A DNA stretch of 64,000 bases from Maribacter orientalis (GTDB taxonomy: Bacteria; Bacteroidota; Bacteroidia; Flavobacteriales; Flavobacteriaceae), in contig NZ_FNZN01000007.1 in assembly GCF_900109345.1 (NCBI RefSeq), positions 8,930-72,929 on the forward strand, written 5' to 3'. Below are positions 33,488 through 43,602 of the stretch, one piece after another. The translations under genes were made by a program, and so were the position numbers. The notes below the pieces were generated by a model. That model had not been told where the DNA came from, searched no databases, and worked only from the letters and a program-made list of their open reading frames with translations. Position 1 is the first letter of the stretch. The number at the start of each line of letters is the position of its first letter.

Positions 33488-35868
33488 TATTTTATAATTC
33501 CCGCTGTACTTTTTACACTACTAATCGCAACTTCATTAATTTTAATATTTGCTTTTCTAGCTTGACTTCGGGCACGTGAAATTTTTTCGGAAATTTCATT
33601 AGCACTGGCACTATTCTCTTCTACCGCTATTGTAAGCTCTAAAGCTTCCTTGGTTTTATCTGACCAAAAGTAGACATCGAACAAAGCAGCATAAGAATCA
33701 ATATAATTTGGGTTGATGTTAATACACTCTTTTAGAATTTCAATGGCTTTGTCATGATTACCTTTCCACGAATTCACCCGTCCCATTAAAATCTTAGTGT
33801 CAATATGACTTGGGGCTTCAGATAGATTATAACGACACAATAATAACGCTTTGTCCCAATTTTTATTCCATGCTAATTCCCTCGCCTTAAAATATCCTTT
33901 ATCTGAATCTTTACCATCATACACACTATTTAGCCATACCGTTTCTGCATCGGTAAATTTTTCTTTCTGAATGGTAAAAATGGCAAGACTATCCGGTATT
34001 ATTTTGTTCTCTGTAGTAACGTACTGGTTAATAGATTTGAACCTTTCAAGAGTTGCTTCTACCGAGCCACCACCAAAAGCAGAACTTAGATCCATGTTTT
34101 CATCTATCGCCATAATATCCCCATCCGTATAAAGCTTTTCTCCACTTAAATACTCTTTCAGTTCATTCTTATTTCTCATCAAAGGAATATTCTTTGTAGA
34201 CCTAAAAGCAGTTTGCATATCTAAAGCACCACCCATCCAAGCTACTTTTTTTGGCATTTTTAATTCGTATTGATCTCCTAATAATGCTAAAATGGAAGGT
34301 GTAACATCGAAATGAGATGAAACCGAGCTCATCTTACGGGTAGTCTTTAACATAGGACTATACATAATTAAAGGCACATGAAAACGACTTATATTATTAC
34401 GTTGCGGAATTGGTATGAGTCTGTGATCTCCAGTTATAATGAATATAGTGTTCTCGTAATTGGGTTGCGATTTGTAGGCTTCCATAAACCATTTTATAGC
34501 CTCATCGGTATATAATAACGTGGCAAATACATTATCATTTTTCTCAATAACCTTTTCTACTCTTGAATTGAAATTGCCTTTTGAAAGAATAGTCTCTACC
34601 TCAAGCTCATAGTATTCTTGACTAGGTGGAATAAAAGGTTCATGCGTACTAATGGTCATATAAACTTCTAATCTAGGTTGATTTTCTTCTCGAGGTAGAC
34701 TAATACTTTTCTTAAACAATTCTTTATCGGGATACCCCCAAGATGAACCAGCCGCGTCTTCTGCCTGCTGTTGATAGTTAACTCCGAATCCTGATTTATC
34801 GAGTACAAAATCAACACTCTCACTATTTAGAAACCTATCTACCTTATCGAAAGAGCTATTGGTACCTTGATAAAATGACGTGTGGTAACCGTTATTTTTT
34901 AATACGCTAAATAGGGTGAGTTTATTAGGAAATTCTTCCAATTCCATAAATCCACTTTTTCCAAAAGGGAGTGATCCCAATAACGATGGTAATACCCCAA
35001 ATGTTCGACCGGTATTGCTTAAAAAATTTTCCCAGTATAAGGATTTAGTGGTTAAAGAATCTAAATAAGGTGTAAAGCCACCATATTCGGCACCTTCACC
35101 AACGAAATCTCTACCAAGACCTTCTACCATTATAAAAACGATATTAGGCTTCTGTTGTTTTAGGCTAAAATATTCGCCTAACACGTTTTCAATATTTGGC
35201 TTTTTTACTAAAGGATATTCTTCAGTTGAAGTATATGTATTGTCTTCAGTACTACTATTATATAGGTTAACAACCAGATACTGTGTTTTATTCTGATTTA
35301 TTGGTTTACCATCGGTAAATAAGGATGCTACAAACAAGCTGAAAAGCACAATGGTAAAAGGATACATTTTACTGATTCGATGATAGATTTTAGAGGTAAC
35401 TCTATATAAACCTAAGAAAAGACTGATTAAAATTAGAACACCAATAAATAAATAAACAGAAATCATGAATCCACCAGAGTTGGCTATGGTTATTTTCATA
35501 TCTGAATAACTATAACCCAATAAATCTGAACCTAGCGGAACCAAAGTGGTACAATAATACCCGGTTAGCATAGCTTCTATAATCAATATGATGCTTAGTA
35601 AGGCAAAAACAAGATTAAATCCGTATTTGGATCTTAGGTTCTCCCAAAAATTGAAAGGAAAAACCATCACAATCCCTGTTATGGCCGTGAACCCTATTTG
35701 ATGAACGATTGCCTTTAACAAGCTTATAGAGAAAATGCTATCTAACACCCCTTTATAATATAGAACGCCATATTGAAAAAGTGTCAATACCAGCAAACAT
35801 CCAAAAAAGGATATCATAAGCCTAGTGTATTGCTTTAACGTATATCTATCTATTCTGCTTGTATTCAT
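33487..35868 (-). CDS. LtaS-like phosphoglycerol transferase with C-terminal TPRs
   Basis: 793 residues. Five membrane helices (about 12-190) precede an extracytoplasmic sulfatase-fold domain (240-560) with the LtaS/OpgB ligand set: Glu249 (MVEGLGRD), Thr289 as nucleophile (NTGRTFG), His409 (STHEPF) and Asp481-His482 (TGDHR). TPRs fill about 660-770. LtaS-type enzymes move glycerol-1-phosphate from phosphatidylglycerol onto glycans or a growing chain; Thr rather than Cys/Ser favours this over sulfatase. The TPR tail may contact the TPRs of the barrel protein. In the operon it lies between the glycosyltransferase and the barrel. Confidence 0.88.
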   Translation of the reverse strand: MNTSRIDRYTLKQYTRLMISFFGCLLVLTLFQYGVLYYKGVLDSIFSISLLKAIVHQIGFTAITGIVMVFPFNFWENLRSKYGFNLVFALLSIILIIEAMLTGYYCTTLVPLGSDLLGYSYSDMKITIANSGGFMISVYLFIGVLILISLFLGLYRVTSKIYHRISKMYPFTIVLFSLFVASLFTDGKPINQNKTQYLVVNLYNSSTEDNTYTSTEEYPLVKKPNIENVLGEYFSLKQQKPNIVFIMVEGLGRDFVGEGAEYGGFTPYLDSLTTKSLYWENFLSNTGRTFGVLPSLLGSLPFGKSGFMELEEFPNKLTLFSVLKNNGYHTSFYQGTNSSFDKVDRFLNSESVDFVLDKSGFGVNYQQQAEDAAGSSWGYPDKELFKKSISLPREENQPRLEVYMTISTHEPFIPPSQEYYELEVETILSKGNFNSRVEKVIEKNDNVFATLLYTDEAIKWFMEAYKSQPNYENTIFIITGDHRLIPIPQRNNISRFHVPLIMYSPMLKTTRKMSSVSSHFDVTPSILALLGDQYELKMPKKVAWMGGALDMQTAFRSTKNIPLMRNKNELKEYLSGEKLYTDGDIMAIDENMDLSSAFGGGSVEATLERFKSINQYVTTENKIIPDSLAIFTIQKEKFTDAETVWLNSVYDGKDSDKGYFKARELAWNKNWDKALLLCRYNLSEAPSHIDTKILMGRVNSWKGNHDKAIEILKECININPNYIDSYAALFDVYFWSDKTKEALELTIAVEENSASANEISEKISRARSQARKANIKINEVAISSVKSTAGIIK

Positions 35869-35876
35869 TGTTTTAT

Positions 35877-37307
35877 TTAAGTTGCTTTAGCAAATCCTTT
35901 TCTTACCTGGTATCCCCAACCAGATTTTACATTAAATAATTTTTTATAGTTACCCCTAACAGCGGCATAAACAACGATTGGATGGAATATAAAGGGCTCT
36001 AGCAAGGCTAGTCCCATTAATATTAAAATATCTTTTGTACGCCTATATTGATTGTACGAGTATACATCCCAAAGTATAGCATAAAAAGAAATCATTATAG
36101 AGAATAGGTATATCGCTAAGGTTATCATTAAAAAGAACTCCCAATTAAGAATACCTAGATATGCAAACAATATAACTGTGAAAAAGCCAAAAAACTCTAA
36201 TAACGGAGAAAGCCACTCATAGAAAAACCAATAAGGATAACTTAACAAACCTAACCTACCGAATTTCGAATTGAACAGCATGTCTTTATGTTTGAATAAT
36301 GTCTCTAGATTACCACGCGCCCAACGATCTCGTTGATTTATTAATATGCTTAAATCTTCAGGTACTTCGGTCCAGCATAAAGGATCAGGTATATATTCAA
36401 TGGTATATGGTTCTTTTCGTTCATGCATATATCTACGCATTTTAAAAATGATTTCCATATCCTCTCCTACTGTTTTAGTATCATAGCCCCCAACAGCTAA
36501 GGCTATTTCCCGTTCAAAAAATCCGAATGCGCCAGATATAATGAGTAAGCTATCAATTCTACCCCAGGCCATTCTACCTAAAATAAAGGAACGGGTGTAT
36601 TCTAATAATTGAAATCTAGCCAACCAATTTGTAGGCAATTTTATTTCTTCTAATTGTCCGCCTGCTATTATACACGAATTGGCTACTCGTATTACACCAC
36701 CCACAGCAATAACGCGTTTCTTAGACCTTTGAAAGAATGATTTTACTACGTGTAATAAGGCGTCTGGTTGAAGTAAACAATCAACATCTATGCAACCAAT
36801 ATACTTACTAGTAGACAAGGAAACTCCCGCATTTAAGGCATCCGATTTGCCTCCATTCAATTTGTCGACAACCGTCAACTTAGAGAACGCCATATTTTTA
36901 GACTTATATATAGCAATTACTGGTTTTGATTTCCAATCAGGATCCATTTCAGTATCGATTTTTACCAAGTCGTAAGCATCCTTTAGTTTTTGTAAAGTAT
37001 CATCTTTACTTCCATCATTAACCACCATAACATCATAATTCACATATTGTAATGACAATAACGATCTAATATTTTCAACAATGGTAAGGCCTTCATTATA
37101 GGCGGGAGCAATTATAGTAATTGTAGGTGCCAAAGGAGAAGCCATGATTTTCGTAATATCTGTAAAGCTGTTTTTATTTCTATAATGAATAGAGTTTCTT
37201 GTGGAAAAATATGCCATAGCAGAAAACATGATAAATAATATCATGGTAAACAGAAAGAATACAAAATTGATGTATTCTAGTACTATGCCAAATAATTCAC
37301 TATCCAT
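35877..37307 (-). CDS. Processive family-2 glycosyltransferase (membrane)
   Basis: 476 residues: one N-terminal membrane helix (10-33), a cytosolic GT2 domain (60-340) and about three C-terminal helices. Motifs are NDGS (Asp98), DVD (174-176), GED (Asp283 as catalytic base) and QRDRW (325-329), the QxxRW signature of polymerising enzymes such as cellulose, hyaluronan and PNAG synthases. No PilZ domain, so no direct cyclic-di-GMP control is visible. It overlaps the HEAT gene by eight bases. I infer that it polymerises and extrudes the exopolysaccharide; the sugar is unknown. Confidence 0.92.
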   Translation of the reverse strand: MDSELFGIVLEYINFVFFLFTMILFIMFSAMAYFSTRNSIHYRNKNSFTDITKIMASPLAPTITIIAPAYNEGLTIVENIRSLLSLQYVNYDVMVVNDGSKDDTLQKLKDAYDLVKIDTEMDPDWKSKPVIAIYKSKNMAFSKLTVVDKLNGGKSDALNAGVSLSTSKYIGCIDVDCLLQPDALLHVVKSFFQRSKKRVIAVGGVIRVANSCIIAGGQLEEIKLPTNWLARFQLLEYTRSFILGRMAWGRIDSLLIISGAFGFFEREIALAVGGYDTKTVGEDMEIIFKMRRYMHERKEPYTIEYIPDPLCWTEVPEDLSILINQRDRWARGNLETLFKHKDMLFNSKFGRLGLLSYPYWFFYEWLSPLLEFFGFFTVILFAYLGILNWEFFLMITLAIYLFSIMISFYAILWDVYSYNQYRRTKDILILMGLALLEPFIFHPIVVYAAVRGNYKKLFNVKSGWGYQVRKGFAKAT

Positions 37308-39627
37308 TTATCTTATTATATAAGGTGTTGGACATGGAGCATAGTTGGTCAAATATTGTAGAACCATTCTCGTTCGATTTCATCATTCTTTTGGAAGCCA
37401 CACTCAGGCCTAATTCAAAATCTACATCGAAGAGCGGGTTATTATTTTTAACAGTATTAATTGCTTCTGCATTAGTTACCACTATCTGCGATTTAATATG
37501 TTTTAATACCGATTTAGCAGATATAGCTAAAGTTTTTGATTCGGTATTAATTATGGATTCCAATAATTGAATTTCTTTTTTATCACCGATTCTTTTAATC
37601 TCTTGTAACAATATTAGCTTAGTTTCCTTATCTGAATGATTATACACTTCAGTAAAAACACTTTCTACTAAATCATTCTTAGAGGAGAATAATTCATTAG
37701 GACGAGGTGATTGATATGAGAACTTCTGAATCAATTCATTTGTTCGGTCTAAAATTAGTGGTGAGGTATTTTCAGCTAGTAATTCTTGAAGCATCGGTAA
37801 CTCTCTGCAATCACCCATTTCTGCAATATTCTCTAACAGTACCATCGTGTCAAGTTCATCCTCCAACATAAAATTGGCAGAAAAAGTAACAGTTTCGTTT
37901 TCAAATGAAATTAAAGGCTCCTTAGTAATTTCAGAATCTTGATAACTATTACTGTTTAAAACATTTGTCCAATCTATTTCCTCAATTACATTTTCTTGAA
38001 AAGAATCAATTTGATTTTCAATTTCAATAGGTTCGATATCTAAATCTTCATCTAAAGAAAACAATGGAACAAAGTCATCATCTTCATTACTAGTAATAAC
38101 TTCTTTAATGCTCGGGTTAGAAATTATCAACGGTAAAAAATCAAAAGTCAAAGGTCTTTCATCTTCTTGAACAGTTTCAAGATTTATGCTAATAACTTCC
38201 TCTTCCTCAACAACATCAATATCTACTTTTGGCAAGAAGCATAATTCAATTTCAGAAACTGAATCAATAACAACGCTTTCTTCTACACTTGTAATCTCTT
38301 CACTAACATCAGTATCAACCTTACGTTCTACTTCATTTATTTTTAGTTCAGCCAGTTCTAAATGTTCATCAGAATTAATGCTCACAATCTGTTCTTCTAT
38401 AATTGGTTCATTAGGTTTTTCTACTAAATCCTCTTTAATTTCAATTATATTTTGGGAAATAATTTCTGGTGTTTCAATAGTAATCTCATTTTCAATACTT
38501 TCGATTACTTCACTAACATCATCATTATTCTCAGCTTCACTTGAGAAATAATCAGAACTAGCTATATTCTTGGTAGGTAATATACTCTCAGGGTCAAGTT
38601 TATTCAACGTTCCCAAAACTTTACTTTTTATATTAAAATTTCTTTCTTTCTTTTTAAGTTTTTCTATGAATTCTACATCTGATTTTGAACCTATTTCCCC
38701 TATAGCATCTAGAATTGCAATTTTAATGTCAATGCTTGCTTTGCTATACACCATTTTTAATGTCGGTAAGGCAGATACAAAAAAGAATTCCTTAATACAA
38801 TCTATAGCCTCTGCCTGTATGTCTCTCTTTTTATGTTTTAATAATGTAATAATAGATTTTTCGGCATCACTTTGTCTATAATATTTAATTAGTCTTAAAG
38901 AGAAAAGTACAACATGACTATTGGTAGATGTTAGCCACAAACCAAATAAAGGAGGCTCGAAATTGGTTTTATGCCTAAGAACATCCAAAAGTTTTAATTG
39001 CTGCCATTCTGAAATTTTGTACTTGGTATTATCAAGAAAAAAGCCAATACCTTCTTCTTTAAGGTTTACAACCGCTATTTCAGCTTGTTTACGTATGGTA
39101 CCTTGCCTATGATTTATAAATTTGATGATTAGACCATATGACTCCATAACCTCCATAGTGGTTAATTCTAGAATTCCGCTTGAAATAATTTGCCATCTTC
39201 TGCTCGCTAATTTTTCAAATGCTTCATTATGCAAGCCTAAATCTTTATAGAGCTCAATAAGAACGGTTTGTGATTGGCCAGATAAATCTTTTCGTAAATC
39301 TAGCAGTACTTCAGTTAATACCCTTCTATCAAAACTGTCTTTTATTAATTCCCTAATTTGAATTTTAAGATTCAAATAGTTCATTTTTTCCTCTTTACTA
39401 TTAGAGTCTTCATAAAATAGAAACTCACTGATCATAGGGGAAAATTCTATTTTCTTATCCTTAGTACGACCATTAGTTGAGGTTATTCGATTTCTTATTA
39501 AAAAGATTCCAATAAAATATAATACAGCCAATACCATAAATGATATGGATAACCACCAGAGATATTCTAAATTGAATTCTGGGGCAGTTATCAGCGATAT
39601 TTTTATTTGTCTTGGGGGAATCAACAA
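37300..39627 (-). CDS. Membrane-anchored HEAT-repeat protein with a long acidic linker
   Basis: 775 residues. A membrane helix at about 22-45 is followed by HEAT-like helical repeats (about 60-350, e.g. ALPTLKMVYSKASIDIKIAI), a very acidic low-complexity stretch rich in Glu, Ile, Val and Ser (about 355-590), and further HEAT repeats (600-720, e.g. LPMLQELLAENTSPLILDR). No catalytic motif. It is probably a scaffold between the receiver protein and the synthase, given its place between their genes. The acidic stretch may be variable or a binding tail. Confidence 0.8.
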   Translation of the reverse strand: MLIPPRQIKISLITAPEFNLEYLWWLSISFMVLAVLYFIGIFLIRNRITSTNGRTKDKKIEFSPMISEFLFYEDSNSKEEKMNYLNLKIQIRELIKDSFDRRVLTEVLLDLRKDLSGQSQTVLIELYKDLGLHNEAFEKLASRRWQIISSGILELTTMEVMESYGLIIKFINHRQGTIRKQAEIAVVNLKEEGIGFFLDNTKYKISEWQQLKLLDVLRHKTNFEPPLFGLWLTSTNSHVVLFSLRLIKYYRQSDAEKSIITLLKHKKRDIQAEAIDCIKEFFFVSALPTLKMVYSKASIDIKIAILDAIGEIGSKSDVEFIEKLKKKERNFNIKSKVLGTLNKLDPESILPTKNIASSDYFSSEAENNDDVSEVIESIENEITIETPEIISQNIIEIKEDLVEKPNEPIIEEQIVSINSDEHLELAELKINEVERKVDTDVSEEITSVEESVVIDSVSEIELCFLPKVDIDVVEEEEVISINLETVQEDERPLTFDFLPLIISNPSIKEVITSNEDDDFVPLFSLDEDLDIEPIEIENQIDSFQENVIEEIDWTNVLNSNSYQDSEITKEPLISFENETVTFSANFMLEDELDTMVLLENIAEMGDCRELPMLQELLAENTSPLILDRTNELIQKFSYQSPRPNELFSSKNDLVESVFTEVYNHSDKETKLILLQEIKRIGDKKEIQLLESIINTESKTLAISAKSVLKHIKSQIVVTNAEAINTVKNNNPLFDVDFELGLSVASKRMMKSNENGSTIFDQLCSMSNTLYNKING

Positions 39628-39637
39628 ACTTCTTTAT

Positions 39638-40006
39638 TTATTTTTTATTAATTTCTCTCGCTACACGAACTAATAATTCGGTTGGACTTACGGGCTTTGT
39701 GATGAAATCATTTGCACCAAGTTCAAACGCGCTTAAAACGTTTTGTTCGTTACCGGCAGATGATATAATTATAATTGGTACGTTTGATTTTAACTCATTT
39801 CTAACGAAATCAATTAGCTCTATACCGGAAAAATATGGCATCATGATATCACTTACGATGATATCGGGCATTTCAGTTTTTAGATATTCTTTAACTTCTT
39901 TACCGTTCGACGAATGGTGTACTTCGTAACCACCTTTTTTTAACCTGAAGTTCAATAACGAAGCTAAAAGTTGGTCATCATCTGCTAATAGTACACGCTT
40001 ACCCAT
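39638..40006 (-). CDS. Stand-alone response regulator receiver (CheY-like)
   Basis: 122 residues, a single REC domain with no output domain: acidic pocket Asp9-Asp11 (LLADDD), phosphoacceptor Asp53 (IIVSDIMMP), switch Ser in IISSAG and Lys104 (TKP). It lies 1 base after the hybrid kinase and 10 before the HEAT protein gene. Without a DNA-binding domain it should act by protein contact, most simply on the HEAT protein. Confidence 0.93.
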   Translation of the reverse strand: MGKRVLLADDDQLLASLLNFRLKKGGYEVHHSSNGKEVKEYLKTEMPDIIVSDIMMPYFSGIELIDFVRNELKSNVPIIIISSAGNEQNVLSAFELGANDFITKPVSPTELLVRVAREINKK

Positions 40007-40007
40007 A

Positions 40008-41768
40008 TTATTTTTTATTCAATTTTTCTAAATCAATATTCAAGTTATTTTCTAATAAAGGATAATCATTTAAGAACAATTCATACAACTCTTTAACCTT
40101 ATCAGTATCATTTGCTTTACAATTAGCTTCTAACTCAACTATGAGGTTATGCATACCTTTAGCCTTAAGCATAGCAAAACTAGCCTTAAGTTTATGTGCA
40201 GAAAAAGCAATTTCCGCCAGGTTATCCGTTTTTAGATGAATTCTAACATTACCCATAAATTCAAGAACGTTGGTCTTAAAAAGCTTAATCAGTTCATTTA
40301 GCATTTCTAGTTCTCCAAAGCAATCATTTAAAAGACTGTTAAGGTCAATAACGGTAGTTTCTTTTGGTTCTATCATTTGTTTTTGAAGTATTGATCCAAA
40401 CTCATTAGCTGGGGTATTCTCTCTTTTGTTTCTTATTATAATTGACATTAAGTCATTTAAGGTATAAGGCTTTAATAAAAAATCATTGATACCTATTGAC
40501 TCGCAATCCTTACCATCTTGTTCAGTAAAATCAGCACTAAAAGCTACAATTGGCGTATTGCTAATAAGTGGGTTCTGATTTGATCTAATAACCTTAGACA
40601 CTTCAAATCCGTTTAAATTTGGCATCTTTAAATCCATCAGAATCAGGTCTACTTTTTTTGCCTCTAAAATGTTCAATCCTTTTTTAAGGGTTACATTGGT
40701 ATACACATTACAGCCCCATTTGGTTAACTGCTCTAATATTAAATGCTGATTCATTAAATTATCTTCGAATACCATAATATCGGTCCCCTCCAATAACTTC
40801 TTCGCTTCCTTAATATCAAAATTATTTGTCTTTTCAAGTGGTAAGTTGTTTAAATCTCCCTTAGAAAATGGTAATGTGAAAGAAACCATAGTTCCTTTAC
40901 CTACTACACTGCTAATTTCTATTTCACCATTTTGTTTTTCAATAATTTCTTTAGTAATAGATAAACCTAATCCAGTACCTCCATATTTAATGTATGTGTC
41001 ATTATCAGCTTGAGAATAGCGTTCGAAAATGGAATTTATCTTTTCTTTTGAAATACCAATTCCTGTATCAGAAACAGAAAATTCTAAAACATAATTGTTC
41101 TCATTAACTTCCTTAACACTAACACCCAACTTTATAAATCCTCGATTTACAAATTTGATGGAGTTACCAACTAGATTTAAGATTATTTGTGAAAGTTTTG
41201 ATGGATCACCCTTTATTACCTGAGGCACACTCTCATCGATATCAATAATCAGTTCTACTTTACTATCAACTAACAATATCTCACACAGGAACATAACATC
41301 ATTAATTAAACCATGTAGTTTAAAATCTAGAGACTCAAAACATGTATTACCAGAAGATATTTTTGAATAATCTAAAACTTCATTGATCAGCTTTAATAAT
41401 GTATTGGAAGCAAATTGAATAGCTTCTACTTTTTTCTGCTGACTCGTAGTAAGTCTTTCTTCCTTAAGAAGGTTTGCAAAGCCAATTATACTGTTTAATG
41501 GAGTTCGTATTTCATGACTCACGTGTGTAATGAATTCCTTTTGGGATACTACTTGTTTATTTGCAACCATAGGTGACTCTTTTTTAGGAGAATCCCTGTT
41601 TTGGTTTGGTGCAAAAATTCGACTTTCTAAACAAGACCTAAAGGTGTTAAATGAATTCTTTAACTCCTTAGCTTCATCAGCACTTAATTCCTCAAAAGAG
41701 AACTCATTCACCGAGCGTTCTAGCTGAGATAATTGATCAATTAAATCTGTAGTTTTTGAAATTGACAT
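40008..41768 (-). CDS. Soluble hybrid histidine kinase with REC and Hpt domains
   Basis: 586 residues, no membrane helix or PAS domain. A helical N-terminus (1-60), HisKA with His85 (VSHEIRTP), HATPase (N, G1 DTGIGIS, G2 GTGLGLS; about 185-300), a receiver with Asp379 (LILMDLKMP), and a C-terminal Hpt with His525 (SAHKLKASF). This gives a full His-Asp-His relay to an external receiver, presumably the CheY-like protein encoded next to it. It is the promoter-proximal gene of the polysaccharide operon. The signal sensed is not visible. Confidence 0.92.
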   Translation of the reverse strand: MSISKTTDLIDQLSQLERSVNEFSFEELSADEAKELKNSFNTFRSCLESRIFAPNQNRDSPKKESPMVANKQVVSQKEFITHVSHEIRTPLNSIIGFANLLKEERLTTSQQKKVEAIQFASNTLLKLINEVLDYSKISSGNTCFESLDFKLHGLINDVMFLCEILLVDSKVELIIDIDESVPQVIKGDPSKLSQIILNLVGNSIKFVNRGFIKLGVSVKEVNENNYVLEFSVSDTGIGISKEKINSIFERYSQADNDTYIKYGGTGLGLSITKEIIEKQNGEIEISSVVGKGTMVSFTLPFSKGDLNNLPLEKTNNFDIKEAKKLLEGTDIMVFEDNLMNQHLILEQLTKWGCNVYTNVTLKKGLNILEAKKVDLILMDLKMPNLNGFEVSKVIRSNQNPLISNTPIVAFSADFTEQDGKDCESIGINDFLLKPYTLNDLMSIIIRNKRENTPANEFGSILQKQMIEPKETTVIDLNSLLNDCFGELEMLNELIKLFKTNVLEFMGNVRIHLKTDNLAEIAFSAHKLKASFAMLKAKGMHNLIVELEANCKANDTDKVKELYELFLNDYPLLENNLNIDLEKLNKK

Positions 41769-41911
41769 AAAATGCTATTCTTTAATTATTTGTCTTGTTT
41801 GTTTTAAGAGTTTTTAAAAATGCGCCTTTAAATACGTGACAACAATAAAATGTTTTCAAGGGTTGGTTATTTGTTGTGAATACCCTTAAATTGTAGGTCT
41901 AAAACTATCTT

Positions 41912-43195
41912 ATGAAGCAGTTTATCTATTTATTTTATTTTTTATTGGCTGTGTCTTGTGCAGAAAAAAAAGAAAACGTAACGGAAACCACGCTTGACAA
42001 AGCAAAAAGAATACATGAAGATATTATTACAATTGACACGCATAACGACATCAATGTCAACAACTTTACAGATAGTATAAATTATACCCAAAACCTAGAA
42101 ACCCAGGTGAACCTGCCAAAAATGATAGAGGGTGGTTTAGACGTTTCTTGGCTAATTGTTTATACAGGTCAAGATACTCTCACAAAGGTTGGTTATACTA
42201 AAGCAAAAGATAATGCCATGCAGAAATTTGAAGCAATTCATAAGCTTTGTGAGGAATTGGCACCAGATCAAATAGGTCTGGCATTGACTTCTACTGATGT
42301 CAGGGAAATTATAGCCTCTGGTAAGAAAGTGGCAATGATTGGTGTAGAAAATGCGTACCCAATAGGTACAGACATGAGCCAGTTTAAGACCTACTTCGAT
42401 TTGGGAGCACGATATATTTCGTTAGCTCACAATGGTCATAGTCAGTTTTCTGATTCAAATACAGGTGAGGCAGATGACAAATGGTTACATAATGGATTAA
42501 GTAAATTAGGAAAAGAAGCTGTAAATGAGATGAATAGACTTGGAATTATGATTGATGTTTCGCACCCTTCGAAAGAAGCGATGAAGCAAATGATCTCACT
42601 TTCTAAAGCACCGATAATTGCATCACACTCTTCTGCTAGAGCTTTATGTAATCATAGTAGAAACCTAGATGATGAACAATTAATGATGATGAAAGAGAAT
42701 GGCGGGGTTGTCCAAACAGTTGCATTTAGCTCCTATTTAAATACTGAAAAACACGAAGCTAGAGCGGCATATATGAAATCAATTTATCAGCAAGTAGCAG
42801 ATTCATTGGGCATAGATTGGTATGAGCGTTCACAATTTTCAAGTTTAACTGATGTCCAAAAGGAGAGCTTTATGGAGAATTATCCTAAAATACTTAAAGT
42901 TGGCAAAGAACTAGTAAAAGATAAGTTAGATGCACCCTCAGAAGTTAATGTTTCCGATTTTGTCGACCATATAGATTACATGGTCAAATTAATTGGTATC
43001 GATCATGTAGGTATAAGTTCAGATTTTGATGGCGGTGGAGGAATCGAAGGTTGGAATGATGCATCAGAAACTTTTAATGTAACCCTAGAACTCGTTGAAC
43101 GTGGTTATACCCAAGAAGAAATCGCCAAATTATGGGGTGGTAATCTATTAAGAGTTTTAGATGAAGTACAGTCTGTAGCTAAGAATTTGGGGTAA
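41912..43195 (+). CDS. Membrane dipeptidase (M19 renal dipeptidase family), lipoprotein
   Basis: 427 residues with lipobox LAVSC (Cys16). The M19 zinc motifs are present: TIDTHNDIN (HxD), YISLAHNGHSQFSDS, MIDVSHPS, IIASHSSARAL and VGISSDFDGGGG (metal-binding Asp). These enzymes cut dipeptides, including D-amino-acid dipeptides from peptidoglycan, and some hydrolyse beta-lactams. It should be on the periplasmic face. It is divergent from the polysaccharide operon and ends 2 bases before the convergent thioesterase gene. Confidence 0.92.
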   Translation: MKQFIYLFYFLLAVSCAEKKENVTETTLDKAKRIHEDIITIDTHNDINVNNFTDSINYTQNLETQVNLPKMIEGGLDVSWLIVYTGQDTLTKVGYTKAKDNAMQKFEAIHKLCEELAPDQIGLALTSTDVREIIASGKKVAMIGVENAYPIGTDMSQFKTYFDLGARYISLAHNGHSQFSDSNTGEADDKWLHNGLSKLGKEAVNEMNRLGIMIDVSHPSKEAMKQMISLSKAPIIASHSSARALCNHSRNLDDEQLMMMKENGGVVQTVAFSSYLNTEKHEARAAYMKSIYQQVADSLGIDWYERSQFSSLTDVQKESFMENYPKILKVGKELVKDKLDAPSEVNVSDFVDHIDYMVKLIGIDHVGISSDFDGGGGIEGWNDASETFNVTLELVERGYTQEEIAKLWGGNLLRVLDEVQSVAKNLG

Positions 43196-43197
43196 AG

Positions 43198-43602
43198 TTA
43201 ATCTACCTCCCCTAAGGCCGCCAATCGGTCCTTTACAAATTCAATTTTCGTTTTACCATGTGGTGCTGGTTTTCCATTTTCACCAAGGTTTACCATAATG
43301 ATATTATCAACCGTAACGATGGTTTCATGATTCATTTTATTACGTACCTCACAGTTCAGCGTTAATGATGTTTTTCCAAACTTAACAACCTCAATGCCAA
43401 TCTCAATTACGTCACCTTGCTTGGCTGCGCTCATGAAATTTATTTCTGACATGTATTTTGTAACAATTTTCCCATTTTCAAGTTGAACTATGGCGTATAA
43501 TGCAGCTTCTTCATCTATCCAAGCTAACAGCCTTCCACCAAATAATGTTCCATTTGAGTTTAAATCTCCAGGCTTAACTAATTTTCTAGTATGAAATCTC
43601 AT
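43198..43602 (-). CDS. Acyl-CoA thioesterase, hotdog fold
   Basis: 134 residues starting at MRFHTRKLVKPGDLN, the usual start of this family; the frame is open to 43632. The motif NSNGTLFGGRLLAWIDEEAAL holds the hotdog helix with the catalytic Asp/Glu, and INFMSAAKQGDVIEI the central strand. Like YciA/BACH it probably hydrolyses long-chain acyl-CoA. No linked metabolic genes are present. Confidence 0.88.
   Translation of the reverse strand: MRFHTRKLVKPGDLNSNGTLFGGRLLAWIDEEAALYAIVQLENGKIVTKYMSEINFMSAAKQGDVIEIGIEVVKFGKTSLTLNCEVRNKMNHETIVTVDNIIMVNLGENGKPAPHGKTKIEFVKDRLAALGEVD

Noticed and set aside
38186..38881. Ser/Ile-rich plus-strand ORFs opposite the HEAT gene
   Set aside because: They are the antisense image of the acidic Glu/Asp-rich coding stretch.
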